DNA of 64,000 nucleotides, from the NCBI GenBank assembly GCA_932521035.1, contig OW051495.1:434001-498000 (forward strand), in the 5' to 3' direction. How positions within the stretch are numbered: position 1 is the stretch's first letter; every line of letters starts with the position of its first letter. Shown here in pieces: positions 22,301 to 35,060 of the stretch. This stretch comes from Oscheius dolichura (Eukaryota; Nematoda; Chromadorea; Rhabditida; Rhabditidae). Both the position numbers and the translations under genes were made by a program. The notes beneath the pieces were generated by a model that saw only the letters and a program-made list of their open reading frames with translations, had not been told where the DNA came from and made no database searches.

Positions 22301-24454
22301 GAATAAAGAGTCTGCTAGCAATGTTGGTTTTAAAAAAAAATCTTATAAATTGGAGTCAAAACATTCGGCGTACTTGAGTTTTGCTTCTAACTTTTTTCCT
22401 TTTTAGAAACAGAAGAAATAACAAGAGAATCACCATACAACCGATAAAAAGCCAAAATATAAGCCATTTGCGAAACAAAACTGATTCCTAAAGGCATTCT
22501 TTCGCTGATCTTTTGTCAACTATCGTAATTTCTTCTAGAGATACTTGTTTCAGAGCGGAAATATAAGAAGAAGAGATGAAACACGGCTGCTTTGACAATA
22601 ATGAACTCTACAAAAGAAAAATATCAAGTTCTTATGGCAAATTCATCAATCCGTATCTTTTTTTTTTGGGTAGGATACGGAAATAGATACGGGATGTATA
22701 GTCTTTTTCCAACGGATATGGTTACAGTAATCCGGTGTTTTACTTGAAAATCAGGCAAAATTTGCGATTTTATTCCCACAATCCCGAAATGGTCCCCAAC
22801 ATACTTATCCGTTGTAATGGTTAGTTCAAGAAACTTAAGCGCCTTCAAATAAAGACTTTTAGCGTTTTATTTGAGGAATTTCCTCTAAAAAAATTAGTGA
22901 ATTTACCTTTCGATGACCCGGCGATTTCCTCCAGTAACTCCCGTCTTATTTCCCTTGAGAACGTTGAGGAAATTTTCCGGTGTTACGTCGTTGTGCTAAA
23001 TTTGAATTATTGGTTCCAATAGAGGATAAAAATGCTGATCAATACACAGAAATAATAGTTTTTTTTTGTTCCATCTAGGCTATTTGGTATTCCCAATTCA
23101 ATATATTTCAATTTTTATTTCTTACAATTTCTTGTTAGATAATCTGGTTCTCACCTTGTAGTCAATCTTGACCCCGGCATAGACATCGTCTCCATGCGGC
23201 CGGTTGAACAATTTCCCCCGGAATGGGTTCTGCCGGTTATTGGCGACGTCGTCATACATCATCACGATGATCCGATCCTCAGGGATGCCGTGTTTCTTCA
23301 AAATCTGATAAGAATGGGCGACATCAGCCTAAAAAGGGGATAAGTATCCAAATTCTGGGAAAATGTCACCTGGTGGCGGTAATTGTACCAGCCATTCGAA
23401 CCGGCTACAAGAAGAGCCCATGTTTCGCCTTTTTCCGTTGGTGGAGCTCTGAAAAGTAGAGCTTTTTTGACTGAAGTTTTAGCGTTTGACTTCAGACACG
23501 ATACTGTTCTTCCTTCTCATTGCTCTAACTTATTGGCACCATAAAACATAAAAAAAAAACAAAATGTTGCCAGATAAGCCAGATTATCTTCCCCTGTTCA
23601 CTAATTTCCAGGATTTTAACCATTTTTGAACCCTAGCGAAGGAAGTAAAATGGTAGAAACATAGAAATGGGAAGCTTTGAGCTGTTTTTTTGCAATGAAC
23701 GATTGATTTCCGAGCTATATAGAGGATGAACTGACAGCCCCCTTCAATTACGCCTATTTATTGAGATCATAACGCACAAAAATGAATAACCATCGCCGTT
23801 TTTACTATTCAAATTGTTTGACTAGCAAGTCAGAGGAATCCTTCCTCTTTCCAGTACCGTATTCCATTCAATAGAAGTCCCATAGTCACACAAACACCGC
23901 ACCAATGGGTAAAAAGAGGTGGGCACAGTTTAAAAGTGCTACCGTAAACCTAGAGGATGTCAATTCGCCACTATTAGACCAAATTGATGAAAATTCTCCA
24001 TCGTTTCAACATTCCTATTAATATTGGGAAAAGAGCTGGTATCCAATGAGTTGTCTGCGACATCTTATGTTCAAAAGTTTCAAAGAAACGCCCGCTGAGC
24101 AATGGAGCAGGTGCTGGGCACGGGATGACCCCTGTTGATGGTTGAGAACACCTGTTCCCCTTGGCGGAGAGTGACCCAGTACTTTCATACAGTTGTTTTG
24201 GGCGACATGTTATGAATACTTTCAAAAAAAGGCGCTAACAAGGGTCCGTAAAAGCACGATAATTTCCTGATTAGTCGTTATCTAGAGCAAATGGAAGATT
24301 ATTGTTTCAGGTTCACTATAACACTTTCCAGTAAGCAACATTCGTTCTGTCTAGAAAAAGATTCCCACCTGTAATGCCCTCGAATGATGTACTTGCTCTT
24401 GGAATAGGCACTACTGACGGCCACCAACAGGGCCAACAGGAGGAACCAGCGCAT
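19366..24454 (-). CDS. LGMN: Legumain (asparaginyl endopeptidase, peptidase C13)
   Basis: About nine exons read leftward from ATG 24454 to TAA 19366. The signal peptide ([16 protein letters not shown]) is followed by [17 protein letters not shown], the His-box region [17 protein letters not shown] and the active-site Cys in [14 protein letters not shown], all in the legumain order. Next come [10 protein letters not shown] and [13 protein letters not shown], then SHVMHFGN, then the C-terminal prodomain with NLDCHHEV and NLCDKF. The full catalytic pair is present, so an active lysosomal or secreted asparaginyl endopeptidase is expected. The introns are long and carry a fold-back MITE at 21444-21575. 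Individual exon edges were not all fixed. In worms such enzymes work in gut digestion and protease activation. Confidence 0.9.
21444..21575. mobile_element. Fold-back MITE in a legumain intron (copy A)
   Basis: Ends are CTATAGTCCATTTCCAA and TTGGAAATGGACTATGAG. Inside is a second inverted repeat, CCTCTCCGCTATGGGA against TCCCATAGCGGAGAGG, around GGAAGCTTTC. The same design recurs at 32926-33060 and 57700-57800. Confidence 0.8.
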
Positions 24455-26382
24455 CCTCCTGAAGAAGAAAATGAGCTGATAACCTGATATTTGAATACAA
24501 TACGAAGAAAGATGGCATGATATTCTTATTGGGATTATGAAACAGAAATTTTGGAGACGGCATGCAATAAAATTCTATTTTCAATCACTCACTCAATCAG
24601 GACCAAACAATTGATAAAAAGTACACGGAACCTAAATAAGACGCATAAGACATGGAGAAATAGCTGCAAATTTGGAATTTCTCTCATTTTCCGCAATTCC
24701 AATTTATGAACAGGGCTCACAGTGGTAATAAAGGAACTATGAAACATGAACAGGAAAAAAGGGATTCCCGTTGATATTTACTGAAAATTCTTAAAATTTC
24801 GGCTGGTTACTTTCCTTAGAGCCAGGTTTTGGATCAACAAGCGCACATAACATCGGGGTGGCAGTTTTAGAAACTAAATAAGGATGGTAAAACATGGGCA
24901 ATTTGATCATCTTATTCCTGTGTGCTATTTTCCCCGTTTCTAATGTACAATGTTTATCATATTATTTACGATGCTAATGAAATCAATGGGAAAATTTGGA
25001 ATAATAATAAAAAGAAAGCATGAAACAGGGGAAGATTCTATGGGCTTCTTGCTGAATCGTACTGGAGCACGGTAATAATAGTCCCAGCGGTTTTATCGAA
25101 AAGGTGAAGCTTATATTTTCTGAATGAAGTTCTGTTTTCTAGTTTTTCTTCTTTTCGCACACGATTGGAGTTGAACCACCATCTAACAAAACATGGAACA
25201 CTAATAAAAGAGACACTTGAAATCAGGGAAAAATCTCACACTGTTTACCCTAACGAAAAGCCTGAAGTTTGGGCAGAGCAGAGAGATAAAACGGAAGAGG
25301 TACAGCAAAACTTTATTTTACTATTTCCTATTGAATGGTGTGCAAAACATGAGATAATTCTTCAAAAAATCATCAATTTTTGGATCCTTGATTACTACCA
25401 TGTCGGATTGTGGATAATAAGGTAGACTTGAAACAATTACGAACTGGAATCTGGGTAAAAATTCCTAGATTGGAGTAAAATTCAATTGATTTTATTACGT
25501 TTTGGTTGTAATTTAAATTTGTCTATCAATCACGTCTGTCTTCAATAAATTGGGTGTAAGGAAATTAAAAAATGATGGAAAGCTTTTCAGAAAGGCGAGC
25601 AGAAAGAAGAGGGCCAGGGAGAATCTCCCCCAATTACAAGACTGTCCATTGCTCTGGGAAGGCCAGTCCCCTCTACCAGGAATAGAAGGAAGAAAGGAGG
25701 AAAGGATAAAGGGCAAGAGCTCCTCGAGAGAAAAACAAAGCTGGGTCAGCCTCTGCCCGGCAGCTGCCCATGACCACATGACTTGGCTATTCCCCTGCCT
25801 TTCGCAGTAATAGTGACAAAAGAACATCTGAGCTGGGGTGATTTAGACGGCAGGGGAGGGGAAAAACAATGGGATCCGCCGGGCAAATGGCCAACAGATG
25901 GGAGAGGGGCAGCATTGCGCAACAGAAACGGGGGATAGAGCTGCTGCTGGGCTACCTGTAAGAATCCTACAACAAACAAAATTCTAGCCACTCAAAGCAA
26001 TATAAGGGAATTGTAAAACATTATAGGGCATACATGGGCAGAGGCCCTGGCCCGCCGTGTTACGTAACATATCCTCCTGCCAAAGTTTGTGGGGCTACAG
26101 ATTGTTTTGTGGGGGCAGTTGAGATGTGACTGGGTTCATTAGAATTGCCTTGACGTGCTCTCCAACTAGATCTTTGAATTTTTGAAAGCGACAAAGAAAT
26201 GACCGAGATAGGAACAGAAACACCCGACACTCCCGTCTCGATCCAAAAATGGGCGCACCCCCGAAATTTGGCGTTTTGTCCGGACTCCCTCAGTCTTAAT
26301 TTATCAAAGAGATGAAATATACTTTATTGAACCATAAATACCCGTAAATAACAAAATTTCAAAGAGAAAAAGTAGCGGAAAG
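24455..26382. other. Intergenic region between legumain and ONECUT genes
   Basis: About 1.9 kb. It should hold the legumain promoter, near 24.5 kb, and the ONECUT 3' end near 26.3 kb. The rest is AT-rich with a G-rich block at 25600-25960. Open frames on both strands lack family features and splice support. No repeat family of this window was recognised here. Confidence 0.45.
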
Positions 26383-28555
26383 TCAATTTTCTGCCCAATT
26401 TGAGCGTCTTCTCATGTTCATGAAGTAGTTGTTGACCGTTTGGAATTCCAGCAGCAACCGGGCGGCTATAATTTCCTGCATTTCTCGAGAGGGATGTCGC
26501 GTTTCGTCGAAAATTGCCTGAAATCCATTTTTTCTGTTTTGATCACCCTATAAGTTTTTATTGGCAATGTGGAAATCAGTTCCGGCAATGCCGTTTGTTT
26601 TTCTTCAGAAACTCACATCAAGTGTTCTTTTCTGAACTTCGGTAAAGACGACCCGTGGTCGTTTACACGGCGACGAGCTGTTATTCTCACTTTTCCTCTT
26701 CGTAGTCAGTTTTTTAGCACTCTCCAAAGCCGGTGGGAAGGCGATGGGCGCCACTTTTGATTCCAAATCTGAAATACTTTAATTTTTGTACGAAAACTTT
26801 ATGTGCAAGTCCATTGTCTGGATTGTCTAGAAAATATAGCCCCGTTTTTAAATGTTATTCCCAGAACATAAAAAGTGCAAAATAGTTTTGAAAAATGATA
26901 TTCAGTCGCTCTCGTCATCCCAATTCAATTACTAACGGTCAGGACCGCTATATTCTGTTTTTACAAGGTGCCCTGGGTATTTTTCGGGTTACTGTGGCCT
27001 CTACATGATCATATACACGTTTTTTTCTTATTTTTTTTTCATCTGTGCAAGAGGCAGATTGCCAGGCAAATATGCCTCCAAAATATGAATATGCCGTAAA
27101 ACAGGGCAGTTTCAAGATCAAATACAATTTTTTGAACAATTCTCAGCTGAGACTTAGCCTTATCAAAGAAAACGGTCCCGTATTCTTTCTATTAGCTTTA
27201 ATATCTCCCCCAAAACAATAAAAATATATCCTAACCTGTTCCCATTCCAAAAACGGCCATCTTCTGATCCAGCGGCAGTTCGAGCCACGTCTTCATCCGT
27301 TTGAATGTCTCCCGCCCGGATTTCAACTTATCCCAGGGTTTGGGGTTCTTCAACAGGTCGGAGAGGGTCCCCTGACTGCGGCCGATGATCTTCTCGGCGA
27401 AGAGAGTCTGCGGGATGCAGCGGGACCTCAACTCGAAGGCGATCTCCTCACACAACTTCTTGGTGTCGATATACTCGCCCTCGTAGATGGGCGACTTCCG
27501 GCGGCGATAGGAAGATGGTGTTTCTGAACATAAACATAGATGCTATAAATCATTCTCGTAGTTTTGAGAAGATTCTTATGTTCCAGGGAATACATTAAAA
27601 TATCAAAATGGGTGACATTATACTGGAGTTCAAACTCAATCGCCTAGGAAAGTAGGAAGTCTTCTTCTCTTTTTTTATGACTACCGTAACCCATTCTCCC
27701 TTCCCAGAACCTTTTTAGACCTTTAAAATAACTTACTTTTAGGTTTAGCCGTTTTCTCTGGGCTCTTCTCTCCAATTACGACTTCCTCTTGGACTACTCC
27801 TTGATAATCTTCCACCACTTCGTCTTCTTTCTGACCCATGATGTAATTATAGGAGAAATTATGTAGATTGGGGACCACTTGAAGGGGAGGAAGACAGTCG
27901 GCAAAGGAATTTAACATGCTGAAGGGGAAGTAGGGAAGAAGAGAAGGAAAGTACCTGACATTTACCGGCATCAGGGAGGCAAACGGATGGGACTGCGGGT
28001 TGAGGAGGTAGTGGGCACTGAAATAAAAACTTTAGCGTCTAAAAAATTGAGGATTGAATATTTTTTGGAATTAAATGTTTTGCGAAGGATAGATAAAAGT
28101 ATTTTTGGAGCGCCGATCAGTGTCATTTGACTGTTAAATGTAGTAGGTAGAATCGGCTGGAAGACGGCGTTGCCGAGTTCCTTGCGAGTTCAAGCCCTTA
28201 ATATTAAACCCGGGAAAATGTTCAGCTACTTCCCTGCTAGCTATTCCCTGTTCAAAAAGTATCTTAGCAGCCCTAGGAGCCGGATTACTGTAGCCTAAAG
28301 CAAGCGCTGACCCGATATTTTGAATTTGGCGCCTTGAGAAGTTGTTTACTGTGATGCGAATTTTTAATCTACTAGCTTACTTTAAAATAAGAAAAGAGTA
28401 AAAAGAATTGTTCGTATTTTGAATGAAACTAACTGTTGCATGGTCGGATTCATCAAAGCGCTCGGCTGATAATTGACCAGCGGCTGGAATTCGGTCTTCT
28501 CCCATGGCGACGAATCCGTATTGGCGAGGATATTCGGCGTATAATCGTCATCCAT
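26383..28555 (-). CDS. ONECUT-type transcription factor (CUT domain plus homeodomain)
   Basis: Read leftward from ATG 28555 (MDDDYTPNILANTD) through about five exons to TGA 26383. An acidic/Pro N-terminal part is followed by the CUT domain in the exon around 27526-27235 (YIDTKKLCEEIAFELRSR, IGRSQGTLSDLLKNPKPW, KLKSGRETFKRMKTWLELP). A homeodomain lies in the last exons (KRPRVVFTEVQKRTLDAIF, then VNNYFMNMRRRSNW). One CUT plus a divergent homeodomain is the ONECUT/HNF6 class, which binds DNA as a nuclear regulator; worm relatives include ceh-48 and ceh-38. In helix 3, VNNYFMNMRRR carries the class-typical Met in place of the usual aromatic residue. The exact orthologue is not assignable. Confidence 0.92.
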
Positions 28556-29817
28556 TTATGTTTTACCGGAGGAGAAGGAAAGAGCGGGGGAAAAATCGTT
28601 ATCGGTCGATAGTTATCGATTTATTGACTGGCGGACGGGATCCTATCGATTGAAAGCGAAGGCAAAGGCTAAAGATTATGACGTGCGTCGGCACGGGGAG
28701 CACGTGAAGTACAGGAACCCGCTAAATTTGAAAAGAAAACATAAAAATACTCTGAGAAATACAAAAAACCAACAAAACGGAGAAGAGAATTGGAACCTTT
28801 CATACTACGGCTGAAACATAAGAAGCCCTCTGGTAAGAAAGAAGTGTTCATTATTTTTTAGAGATGGTTCCTAATATTCGAGAGTTATTTCGGTTCCAGT
28901 GCGACTATTAGTTGCTCCTTTTTCTTTGTAGGTACTTCGATTTCGACAATTGCCCCCCAAAAAGAATGAAACAGATGTTTTTTTTTCAAAACAGGCTTTT
29001 CGAATACTTCTTCACTGTCCTTGTTCTTTTGAAAGTTCCACTTGGCCAATAAATCGGCCGTCTGATCGGCGAAACCATTAATCGAGGTAGAAATAACCAC
29101 AGCAGCATCATTGTAAAAAGTTTAGATATTTTTTTTGTGTAATTATGCTATGCTAGGCAGGTCTATCCTAAATATTAACATCAGAAAAAGTATAAAAGAA
29201 AGCTGAAATAAAAATCGAAAATTATCTTTTTTTTATTTGATTGAAAGATATGGAGAAGACGAGACTATTCGAAACCTGGATACCAAAGTTGTAAAACAGC
29301 GACTAGATTTATTGGCCAAGTGGAACTTTTAAAGAAAAAGATAATTTTCGATTTTTATTTCAGCTTTCTTTTATACTTTTTCTGATGTTAATATTTAGGA
29401 TAGACCTGCCTAGCATAGCATAATTACACAAAAAAATATCTAAAAGAAATAAAGGAATGACGACAGGTCATACGGACAGACAAACAGAGATCTGCCCATT
29501 ATTAGGGTAGAATTTGATGAGAAAAGTGGGTTATTACCGAGTTCTACGATTAGACGACGGCCTTTCCCCCATTTGTCCTCTGCTTATGCCATTTTCCTAC
29601 TCTATTTCATCTAAAAAGTGTGTTTTCCCCCTCCGAATCGAAATATTCTCCTAAAATGAGAAGCATTTCCCTTTTGTTCGCCCTGTTCCCCCTCTCTATA
29701 TACAGCAGCTCCCGCTATTCACATATTCCCTGCCGGGTATGAAATAGCAATTGATTATGGAAATCCCGGGGACCGTCACCCTCCCGCGGACAATTCGGGA
29801 CTGAACAAGAGTACCGG
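28556..29817. other. Intergenic region with a hairpin repeat and an uncertain short frame
   Basis: Contains the ONECUT promoter at its left end, an open minus frame at 28885-29100 without an in-frame ATG (it contains DLLAKWNFQKNKDSEEVFEK), and a near-perfect inverted repeat at 29120-29444. The 24-base piece GATTTATTGGCCAAGTGGAA of that frame recurs inside the hairpin loop near 29307. I could not assign a gene. Confidence 0.4.
29120..29444. repeat. Hairpin repeat with about 115-bp arms
   Basis: Arms 29120-29235 and 29329-29444 are near-identical in reverse complement (for example TATGCTATGCTAGGCAGGTC). Each arm includes GTATAAAAGAAAG, so TATA-like boxes face inward on both strands. The 93-base loop contains part of the neighbouring minus-strand frame. 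Confidence 0.85.
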
Positions 29818-32800
29818 ATGCTGTTGTTGCTATTCCTACTCTCCCTTTCCCATACTTTTCTCTTTCTTGTCAATGGCCAGGAAGAGGAAATAATCGAAAC
29901 AACAGTAGCAGTCCAAGTACAGCAGCAACTGCTCAATTGTAGGAATTGTCGACAAGACGCCGATGGATTCTTACGGTAAGAAAGATTATGACACTTTTAA
30001 CTAAAAATGGCGGCGGCGCTGCGCAAAGTCTCGGCAAGAGGAAGGTATAAGGTGTGGGGGGGGGGGGGGGCACAGCTTTATATTTATTATAAACACTTTT
30101 GAATAAAGGGGATCCTCCTGCTGAGATTTTGCGGGTGCAGGGAATCGGAGTATTCGGGGACCCAGCCGCGCTCAATCGAGATATTCCAGCTCAGACCATT
30201 GGATTACTGTAGAATAACCCTAGTTTGACTGGTGGGTCCTGTCGGGAATGTTGTAGTTATCCGTTAATGGTGAAATATCTGCGAAAAATGGGCTTATCAT
30301 CTTTTTCCCGTCAATATTGATGTTCTTTTGACCATATTTTCTACTGCCGGTAGCTCCCTTTAAAAAATAGACTGTACTTGAACTGAAAAACAAGGAACCC
30401 CTTCTTCCTCATTTTATGGTTCAAGTAGCTCAAATTCCGCATTCACTAAAGACTGAGAAACCCGAAAAAGATCTTCTAGTCAATGTGACGTAAGGAAGTT
30501 GAATAATGGAGGTAACTGGCCCCTAAAACGTTCTTATGCGCCCATTGAAACCATTTAAAATCTCCGAAAGTGTACAGTACACCAAAATAAAACACGAGAA
30601 GCAAATTGACTCCAATTTCGTTTTCCCATTTTATGAATTGGTCGAAACCATAGAAAGATCAGTTTGTTCTCATAAAAAGTCGGAATTCTAATCATTCATT
30701 CTTATTTTTAGGTGTTCGCAAGACTGCCAAGGAGATCTCTGCTACTTTATTGAGTACCGTTACGATGGCGGCGCTGATATATTCCAAGACATGGTAGGTC
30801 TCTTTTGGTTGTATTCTTCTATGTTTCATAGAATGTTTAATACTTAGGTTTATCGGCAAAATTGATACGATCACGTCTCTTGGAAGTTCAGATCCTGCCA
30901 TATGCTTGCTTTTGTGTCCTACCGTAATCCTCTAAAACTACAGCACGATTTCCAAAAATTCAATTGTCTACGTTTCGACTCTCTTTCAAATATCAACACT
31001 AAAACTCTCCTTTACAGCTGTTGCATTATTTGTCCTTCTGCTTATTAGGTTCTCTGATGTTTTGCCTAGTCTTCTAAAAGAGACGAAGCTTCTCTATCCT
31101 GATGCGGTCTCTTTACCTGAGAATACGACTGCTAATCTTGTTTTTGTGGTGTAACAGCTGAAATTCTGGTAGTCAACAGTTCTTTTCCCCTATTTCAGGG
31201 CTGCATTATAGGCTCATCAGCCGCGCCAGGCTGCCGTCTCAACCAGGATGGTCATACCCTCTGTCTTTGCAAGTAATTCCCCATTTTTCTTTATCAATTT
31301 CTCCTATTTCAGTACCCCAGTCTGTAATACAAATGTCACCGAGATGGCGGGAATTGACGCCGTCGCCCAGCTGCCTTCTCGAGTCTGTGATAGGCGAGAA
31401 TTTGACGGGATTGACGAGAACAGACGGTGGATGAAGCCCTGTGCCAGTTCCTTCTGCCTCTATGAAAGCAATCAGGTACGAGTTACTGTAATTTCTGGAT
31501 TTCAGTTATCAAATGTCAAACAATTAGGCAGTAGTTAACATAAACTCTCTAATAGGGAGGCTAAAAGATAAAAAAAGTAAATAAAGAAAAGTTGAAATAA
31601 AAAACGCATCGGACTGGCTTACTGCTACTGAGAAACTTACAGTAAACACGGACATTTGTTACAAATCGAGGAAATAAAGACGAGAATTGGTTTATTGGGA
31701 AGGTGGAACGCTAAATTTCAATGTAGAAATCATAACGGTTAGCTCAACAATTGACCGTTTCATAAAACAAAGAAGGGAAAAGACGAGGAATGGAACAGCA
31801 GTGACCGTAGAGCATTGGGTTATGGATGGAGATTTTTAGCAGGATGTTTGCCGCTAACCTGTGTGCGTTGTATTGAAATCATTTCGTAGTTCACTAATTT
31901 TATCAGCAATCTGAAACATCACTCCTCATTCCGGAAAATTTTTAGCGAAATACTAATTTTCGGTAAAACCGCAGTACCATTGTTTCGTTATTCTATCCAA
32001 CCAATTTATTCCCCTCTTGATACATTGATTTTTTTTAAATTTTCGTAATTGTTAGCAGAATACTTTCAGTCTCCTCATATAAAGGGGGAAAAATAGAGAA
32101 ACTTCGGTGAAAAACAGGAATACGGCCGAAATCGTACCTAATAATACTTGGAGAAGAAGCGTGATCGTTTTATGAATACAATTTCAATGATAAAAGGCGT
32201 TTTATTCTCGTTGCTGCATAACAAATTCACAATTGTTCCATTACCCTCTTCCTATTATTTAGCTCTATACTGGAACAGTACATGCTTTTCTCTCTCGGAA
32301 ATTCTCATGAATGGAGGGAAGAGTTACGGGAGACTCTACTATTTGGCATCATCGATTGAACTCAAAAAGTAACGTAATTGTTTTATGGAGAAGCTGAAAC
32401 AAACATTTCAATTGATTGAATTATTCTTGGTTCATTTATCCCATCCTTGAAATATTCAATAAACTTTCCCTCTTTTTAGTTTCAAATTGCCAATCGTTCC
32501 TACACCTCCGAATATTCCGACTGTTCCGAAGAAAATGAATGGGATGTCTTCTCCGTGACGGATGTTATCCTCCAGTGGCCGGGCACCTGCGCCATTCTCA
32601 GTTATTTAGGTAATTCGATTGTACCATAGAAAGGGACGGTACAATTCTTGTGGCTGTCTTGAAAAACAAAAAAAAACGACATTTCAGGCCACCAGGAGCG
32701 GGTCCTCTGCTATGGAGACCAAATCTCCCCTCCGGATTTACTTTTTCCAACAAATTCGAATCTTATCGAGTGCTATATGGATTATTACTCACCGTCTTAT

Positions 32801-33898
32801 CCCTATATGAGAACTGGGGAATTGTGCACAGGACAGGTAGGAAACTACACTTTTTGTAAAATGGAGAGAATGAATCAAACATGGCTGCCCTGGAGAGTAA
32901 TATTGGAATCTCGAAACAAAAAAGATATAGTGCATTTCCAACGGATATTCCATGGGAAAACCTCTCCGCTGTGGGACCAGGAAGCTTTTAAACCTGGTCC
33001 AGTAGCGGAGACGCGCCGCCAAATTTGAATCCATGGAATAGCCGTTGGAAATGGACTATAGCACCCTCCAACCAGAAAATAATTCTGTTCTGCTAATTCT
33101 ATAACTCTAATAAACTTATCTCTTCCGGTAAAGTTTAGTAAGAGCACCAAAACATTGGAAAATTCCTTTCCCATACTCTTTTTTTACTACCAAACAGCGA
33201 GAAGAAACTGGTCAACTCATAATGGCGAAGGCTGGAATATTCAAGGTTTTATCATCACTATGAAACATAGCCATGAAGCGGATTTTGATTTTTGGTATTA
33301 GATGCCACTTTTCAATAATTTCCTCCCCGGGAAAGCTTCTAAACCCAGGAAAATGGTTGAAAGTTATGGTTTCCGCTATATTGACTGTGATATAAAGGAT
33401 ATAAACGCCGCTCTTGCTTAGCAACAGCAACTGTTCAAATTTCTTAGATAGTGGGAATGATACCTAAATAAAACAATTTTCAAAGTTCCACCAAGGCTTC
33501 AAATGAGCTCCAACAAAAGCTTAGCCACTCTTGCAGAATTTCTGTCTTTCAGATGTGCTTTATCTCGTCGACTTCCCACGGCGATGTTCACCGCGGCTGT
33601 ATTTCTTTCGCCACTGGCCTGCCTCAAGAAATCATGCCTGTAACCCATTCCCCCTATCTTCTATATAGCAAACGTTCAGCCCGGGTTCTATAAATCGTAT
33701 ACAGGAAGAGAACAGTGGATTTGTAACCGTACCCGGTGTAATTTCGACCTGAACTCGGCGGAAACCAGCTGGCCGGAGACGGAGGCCCGCCATCGGAATA
33801 TTTCCCGACTACGGCAGTGGAACATCTTTTATATCCTGAACCATAGTGATCCAATTCCGTTGATGTGGTTTTTTCTAGTTATGGTGGCCATTTTTTAG
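29818..33898 (+). CDS. Cell-surface or secreted protein with two ET-module-like Cys domains
   Basis: Eight or nine exons from ATG 29818 to TAG 33898. The signal peptide (LLLLFLLSLSHTFLFLVNG) precedes a first Cys-rich module: CRNCRQD, CSQDCQGDLCYF, GCIIGSSAAPGC, LCLCNTPVCN. A linker with CDRREFDG and CASSFCLYE follows, then a second module: CYGDQISP, ECYMDYYS, LCTGQMCFIS, RGCISFATG, WICNRTRCNFD. The pattern C..GxxCxF, GC and a terminal CN or CNxxxCN matches the nematode ET module (eight to ten Cys, function unknown). The C-terminus is hydrophobic (PLMWFFLVMVAIF), suggesting a GPI signal or one membrane span. Introns carry a 15-base G run at 30056-30070 and a fold-back MITE. Exon joins were made by eye, so the detail is moderate. 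Confidence 0.72.
30056..30070 (+). repeat. Uninterrupted G run in an intron
   Basis: GTGTGG followed by a run of about fifteen G. It is placed in the first intron of the ET-module gene and could fold as a quadruplex or be length-variable. Confidence 0.8.
32926..33060. mobile_element. Fold-back MITE in an ET-gene intron (copy B)
   Basis: TATAGTGCATTTCCAACGGA at the left and CCGTTGGAAATGGACTATA at the right, 135 bases long. The core has CCTCTCCGCTGTGGGACCAG and CTGGTCCAGTAGCGGAG around AAGCTTTTAA. Same family as 21444-21575 and 57700-57800. Confidence 0.85.
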
Positions 33899-35060
33899 GC
33901 ACATTTACTAGGAGATACTGAATAAAATTTGGTTTTTTTAAATGGATAACGGGGTCTCCTTCTGAGCCCAATTTAAAATTTTCTTACCGCTACTAATATT
34001 TTTGGGAGTCGAGGAAATTGGGTTGCGGTCCAATAGATTCCAAAGGGGGAGCAGGGCGACAGTTTTCATATCCCAGCGCGGCGTAGAGCATAGAATCCGC
34101 ACCGTTTATAATCCCAAGTCTTGTATCCAAATCCGCTACGTGGAATTTTGTTCACTGTATTCCTTGCAAAGTCTTGTCAAAAATCGATCACCCATCGTGT
34201 CGAAAAATCACGCTTGTCAAAAACCCCCCTCGAAAAATTCAAAAATTTGTTTACTGACAAAACAAATCTCTTTCTGAAGAAAAGATTTTCAGTATTCTTC
34301 TCTCAAAGCAGCCGAACTACAACGAGGAGAGGCAACAAATTCAACAATCCGCTTTCATCTCATTTGTCACACAGCACACCGACCCGATTTTTTCAATTTC
34401 CCGTTCATTCACTCTTACCTAATTCAGAATGAGGGATACGAAAAAAGTCAAGGGAACCGAAACACGCCGCCGGTGGCGCGCGACTTCCTAGCCAACAGAA
34501 CATACACAAAATCGCTAGGCAGTATGCCAGGGAAAGAAGAAGAACAGTCTTTCAGTTCGATTTCACTTCGCCATCCTCCTATTTTTATTAGGTTTCATTT
34601 TTACTGCAATGAATTAGTCTCGCTATGGGGAAAATTTTAAGTTATCAACGGAAGAATATTATGAGAAAAAGTTATTTTTGGGTTATTTCGGAACAAAAAT
34701 TCACTGATATTCCATTAAGCTCTTTTCTGCGTTATTTTATGTTTTTCTCATTCGTTTTATAGTAATTCGGGGTCGATAAGACCGAATAAAACATCGAAAA
34801 CACATGAAAATGTGTAGAAACGTATATATGAAAAACTGGCATGTAGTCGCTGCGGGACCAGGAGGTGCCGACCTCGACGAGCTGTGATAAAGCTTATTAG
34901 TCCATGGACCTAATGTCGCGCGTCCGCAAATTCGACAACAGTTTCCGTGTCTTATCGAATTGCAGCATGGAGTCTCCCTTATCAAGGACGACGTTGCCTG
35001 CCTGCTCCCTTGTTCAAATCCCATTTCTCAACCTTTCCATAAACTATTTCAGCTACTCTA
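33899..35060. other. Intergenic region before the kelch gene
   Basis: About 1.2 kb with no gene I can support. An ATG after TAATTCAG at 34430 opens only a short basic frame. A TTTCAG at about 35047-35052 precedes the kelch start. Confidence 0.4.

Noticed and set aside
25513..25991. Overlapping frames on both strands in the G-rich block
   Set aside because: Mutual shadows, no domain, no splice context.
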